A DNA stretch of 64,000 nt from Acinetobacter lwoffii (GTDB taxonomy: Bacteria > Pseudomonadota > Gammaproteobacteria > Pseudomonadales > Moraxellaceae): positions 1-64,000 of the forward strand of contig NZ_CP072551.1 in assembly GCF_019343495.1 (NCBI RefSeq), written 5' to 3'. The notes beneath the pieces were generated by a model, which was not told the DNA's origin, did not search any database, and worked only from the letters and a program-made list of their open reading frames with translations. A program made the translations under genes and the position numbers. Numbering within the stretch: the stretch's first letter is position 1; each line of letters starts with the position of its first letter. Positions 62,091-64,000 of this stretch are shown piece after piece.

Positions 62091-63773
62091 ATGCAAGAGA
62101 TAAAACATATTTTATTTGTGCCACATAGTCCCGAGCAGCCGATTAATGCAGTGATTTTGGCCAAAAAACTGTCCAAAGCAGCAACAGCACTTGGTATTTC
62201 CAATGATGTGGCGACATCAGTTGAGCATCTCGATTTATCAAATGTTATTGATACGGTTGTTTTTGTTGGACAGAAGTCGGCAGATGCGACTCAACTGCGT
62301 GACAAGGTTGTGAAAGTCATTGGTTTGAATAACGCGCAACACGATGCGATCATGCTTTTGCAACAAGTTCTTGAGCATTCAGATGCTTTAGATGAAACTA
62401 TTGCAGCCAATGTAGGGGTTACACGCTTTGTCGCCATTACAGCATGTCCAACTGGTGTTGCGCATACGTTTATGGCGGCCGAAGCCTTACAACAAGGTGC
62501 AGTAAAGCACGGTTATCAGATTGATGTTGAAACCCAAGGATCGGTTGGGGCTAAAAATGTTTTATCGGCAGAAAGTATTGCCAAAGCAGATGTGGTGATC
62601 TTAGCAACGGATATTGAGGTTAATACAGATCGCTTTGTAGGCAAACGCGTATATCGCTGCAGTACAGGATTTGCCCTTAAGCAAACGGATAAGACTTTTG
62701 CAAACGCAATTGCTGAAGCCAAAGTGCTTGAAACGGGTAAGCAAACAGCCACTAAGACAGAAAATGAAAACAAAGAAAAAACTGGAATTTATAAACACCT
62801 TTTAACAGGGGTGTCTTTCATGCTGCCGATGGTGGTGGCGGGCGGTTTGATCATTGCCATCTCGTTTATGTTTGGCCTCAATCCTGTTGAAGGAAGCTTT
62901 GCCGCATCCTTAAAGCAAATAGGTGCTGCAGCATTTACTCTTATGGTACCTATGCTGGCAGGTTACATTGCTTATTCTATTGCGGATCGTCCGGGTTTAA
63001 CTCCAGGTTTGATTGGCGGTTTACTTGCAACACAATTAGAGGCAGGCTTTCTCGGTGGATTAGTTGCAGGTTTTATTGCAGGTTATATTGCGTTATTTTT
63101 ATCGAAACAGCTTAAACTCCCAAGTAGCCTAGAAGCATTAAAACCAATTTTGATTATTCCACTATTGGCCAGTTTAGCTGTTGGTTTAATCATGATTTAT
63201 GTGGTTGGACAGCCTGTTGCACAATTGTTTGAATTACTCACACACTTCCTTGCCAATATGGGGACGACCAATGCCATGATCATGGGGATTATCCTTGGGA
63301 GTATGATGTGTATTGATGTTGGGGGGCCAATAAATAAAGCGGCTTATGCCTTTACGGTGGGCTTACTTACGTCACAAACATACGGACCGATGGCGATTAC
63401 CATGGCTGCGGGTATGGTACCGCCATTGGGTATGGCAATTGCAACTTTTCTGGCAAAGCATAAATTTGCCAAACCTGAGCAAGATGCAGGGAAGGCTGCT
63501 GTAGTTCTGGGCCTATGTTTCATCTCGGAAGGGGCTATTCCGTTTGCTGCCAAAGACCCGATTCGAGTGCTTCCATGCGCGATCGCAGGTGGTGCTGTAA
63601 CTGGGGCTTTGGTTGCATTATTTAAATGTGAACTAGTCACTCCTCATGGCGGTGTAATGGTACTGATCATTCCGAATGCGATGAATTATCCATTAAAATA
63701 TTTATTGGCGATTGCGATTGGAAGTGTGGTGACTGGTGTAGCTTATGCCGTGATAAAACAACGGTTAGAATAA
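62091..63773 (+). CDS. fruA: Fructose PTS permease EIIBC
   Basis: This 560-aa inner-membrane transporter-kinase has an EIIB'-like N-terminal domain (residues about 1-95), EIIB with the phospho-Cys119 in AITACPTGVAHTFMAAEAL, and an EIIC membrane domain from about 235 (GVSFMLPMVVAGGLIIAISF, MCIDVGGPINKAAYAFTVGL). It takes up fructose as fructose-1-phosphate. It is 5 bp after fruK and completes the operon. Confidence 0.94.
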   Translation: MQEIKHILFVPHSPEQPINAVILAKKLSKAATALGISNDVATSVEHLDLSNVIDTVVFVGQKSADATQLRDKVVKVIGLNNAQHDAIMLLQQVLEHSDALDETIAANVGVTRFVAITACPTGVAHTFMAAEALQQGAVKHGYQIDVETQGSVGAKNVLSAESIAKADVVILATDIEVNTDRFVGKRVYRCSTGFALKQTDKTFANAIAEAKVLETGKQTATKTENENKEKTGIYKHLLTGVSFMLPMVVAGGLIIAISFMFGLNPVEGSFAASLKQIGAAAFTLMVPMLAGYIAYSIADRPGLTPGLIGGLLATQLEAGFLGGLVAGFIAGYIALFLSKQLKLPSSLEALKPILIIPLLASLAVGLIMIYVVGQPVAQLFELLTHFLANMGTTNAMIMGIILGSMMCIDVGGPINKAAYAFTVGLLTSQTYGPMAITMAAGMVPPLGMAIATFLAKHKFAKPEQDAGKAAVVLGLCFISEGAIPFAAKDPIRVLPCAIAGGAVTGALVALFKCELVTPHGGVMVLIIPNAMNYPLKYLLAIAIGSVVTGVAYAVIKQRLE

Positions 63774-63798
63774 GCCCTTCATAGAAGCTTTGTGAAAG

Positions 63799-64000
63799 CT
63801 ATTTAGTGCAATAAATGAATATTTGCTCAATCCTATTTTGGACCAGTTGGAGAGTCTCTGCTTGAATTTGTCCAGGTAATAGGTCATGAGCGATATTGCT
63901 GAATCGGATTGCAACCTTACAAATCGAGCCAATAATTTCATCGACTTCTTGGACACAAAGTTCCGCTTCCTGAGTACCAAGTTTCACAAGAGCTTGTCGA
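63799..64000 (-). CDS. Unrecognised protein, C-terminal part only
   Basis: The frame is open to the right edge of the window and ends at 63799. The visible 66 residues are helical (AELCVQEVDEIIGSICKVAI, RFSNIAHDLLPGQIQAETLQ). No family is recognised. It is convergent with fruA. Confidence 0.45.
   Translation of the reverse strand, partial: RQALVKLGTQEAELCVQEVDEIIGSICKVAIRFSNIAHDLLPGQIQAETLQLVQNRIEQIFIYCTK

Overview
The window is Acinetobacter-like DNA. It is AT-rich and full of insertion sequences typical of that genus: IS1006-type IS6 elements, IS3, IS5/IS427, IS982, IS4 and IS30. The plasmid replicon is a Rep_3 replicon with 22-bp iterons, and two Acinetobacter-type p-dif (XerC/XerD) sites are present. 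The metabolic genes (lldPRD, bioBAFCD, fruBKA, and an ALDH with an iron-dependent ADH) match the genus. No rRNA, tRNA or CRISPR array was seen.

Layout. (1) 1-7.1 kb: an IS3 element cuts the 3' end of a formaldehyde-detoxification operon (frmR-adhC-fghA, minus strand). Two MDR-type quinone oxidoreductases follow, the second truncated by another IS3 element. (2) 7.1-11.5 kb: small orphan genes, a GntR/UTRA regulator, and IS4/IS5 relics. (3) 11.5-20.2 kb: a plasmid backbone with parAB, an iteron origin, repB (Rep_3 plus a C-terminal DUF5710-like domain), a relaxase/MobC pair and a recognisable oriT. (4) 20.2-29.5 kb: an accessory region with two identical IS1006-like copies and one truncated copy. 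It holds a broken umuC, a decapitated DUF2384 antitoxin, a CDF metal exporter with a MerR regulator, a higBA toxin-antitoxin pair, a putative structured RNA with GGA loops, and a three-gene cassette (GlxA-type regulator, exported metallo-hydrolase, isochorismatase-family hydrolase) bracketed by two oppositely oriented p-dif sites. A second toxin-antitoxin pair is cut by an IS. (5) 30.3-44.4 kb: chromosomal-type genes. These are a kinase/TonB receptor/PnuC uptake cluster, an aldehyde dehydrogenase with a GAF regulator and an iron-dependent ADH, and a Fur-box iron-uptake operon. (6) 44.6-46.2 kb: an IS graveyard enclosing a TolC fragment. (7) 46.3-52 kb: biotin synthesis (bioB, bioH-like, bioA-F-C-D with ATGA overlaps), then a dead histidine kinase. 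(8) 53.7-57.5 kb: lldP-lldR-lldD behind two palindromic operators. (9) 58.3-63.8 kb: fructose PTS operon fruB-fruK-fruA.

The most notable points are a complete mobilisable plasmid backbone lying beside housekeeping operons (an integrated plasmid, or a plasmid that captured chromosomal DNA), the p-dif cassette carrying metabolic or regulatory genes, and a candidate CsrA-titrating RNA in the neighbouring p-dif interval. All product names come from reading the sequence by eye. No database search or folding calculation was run.
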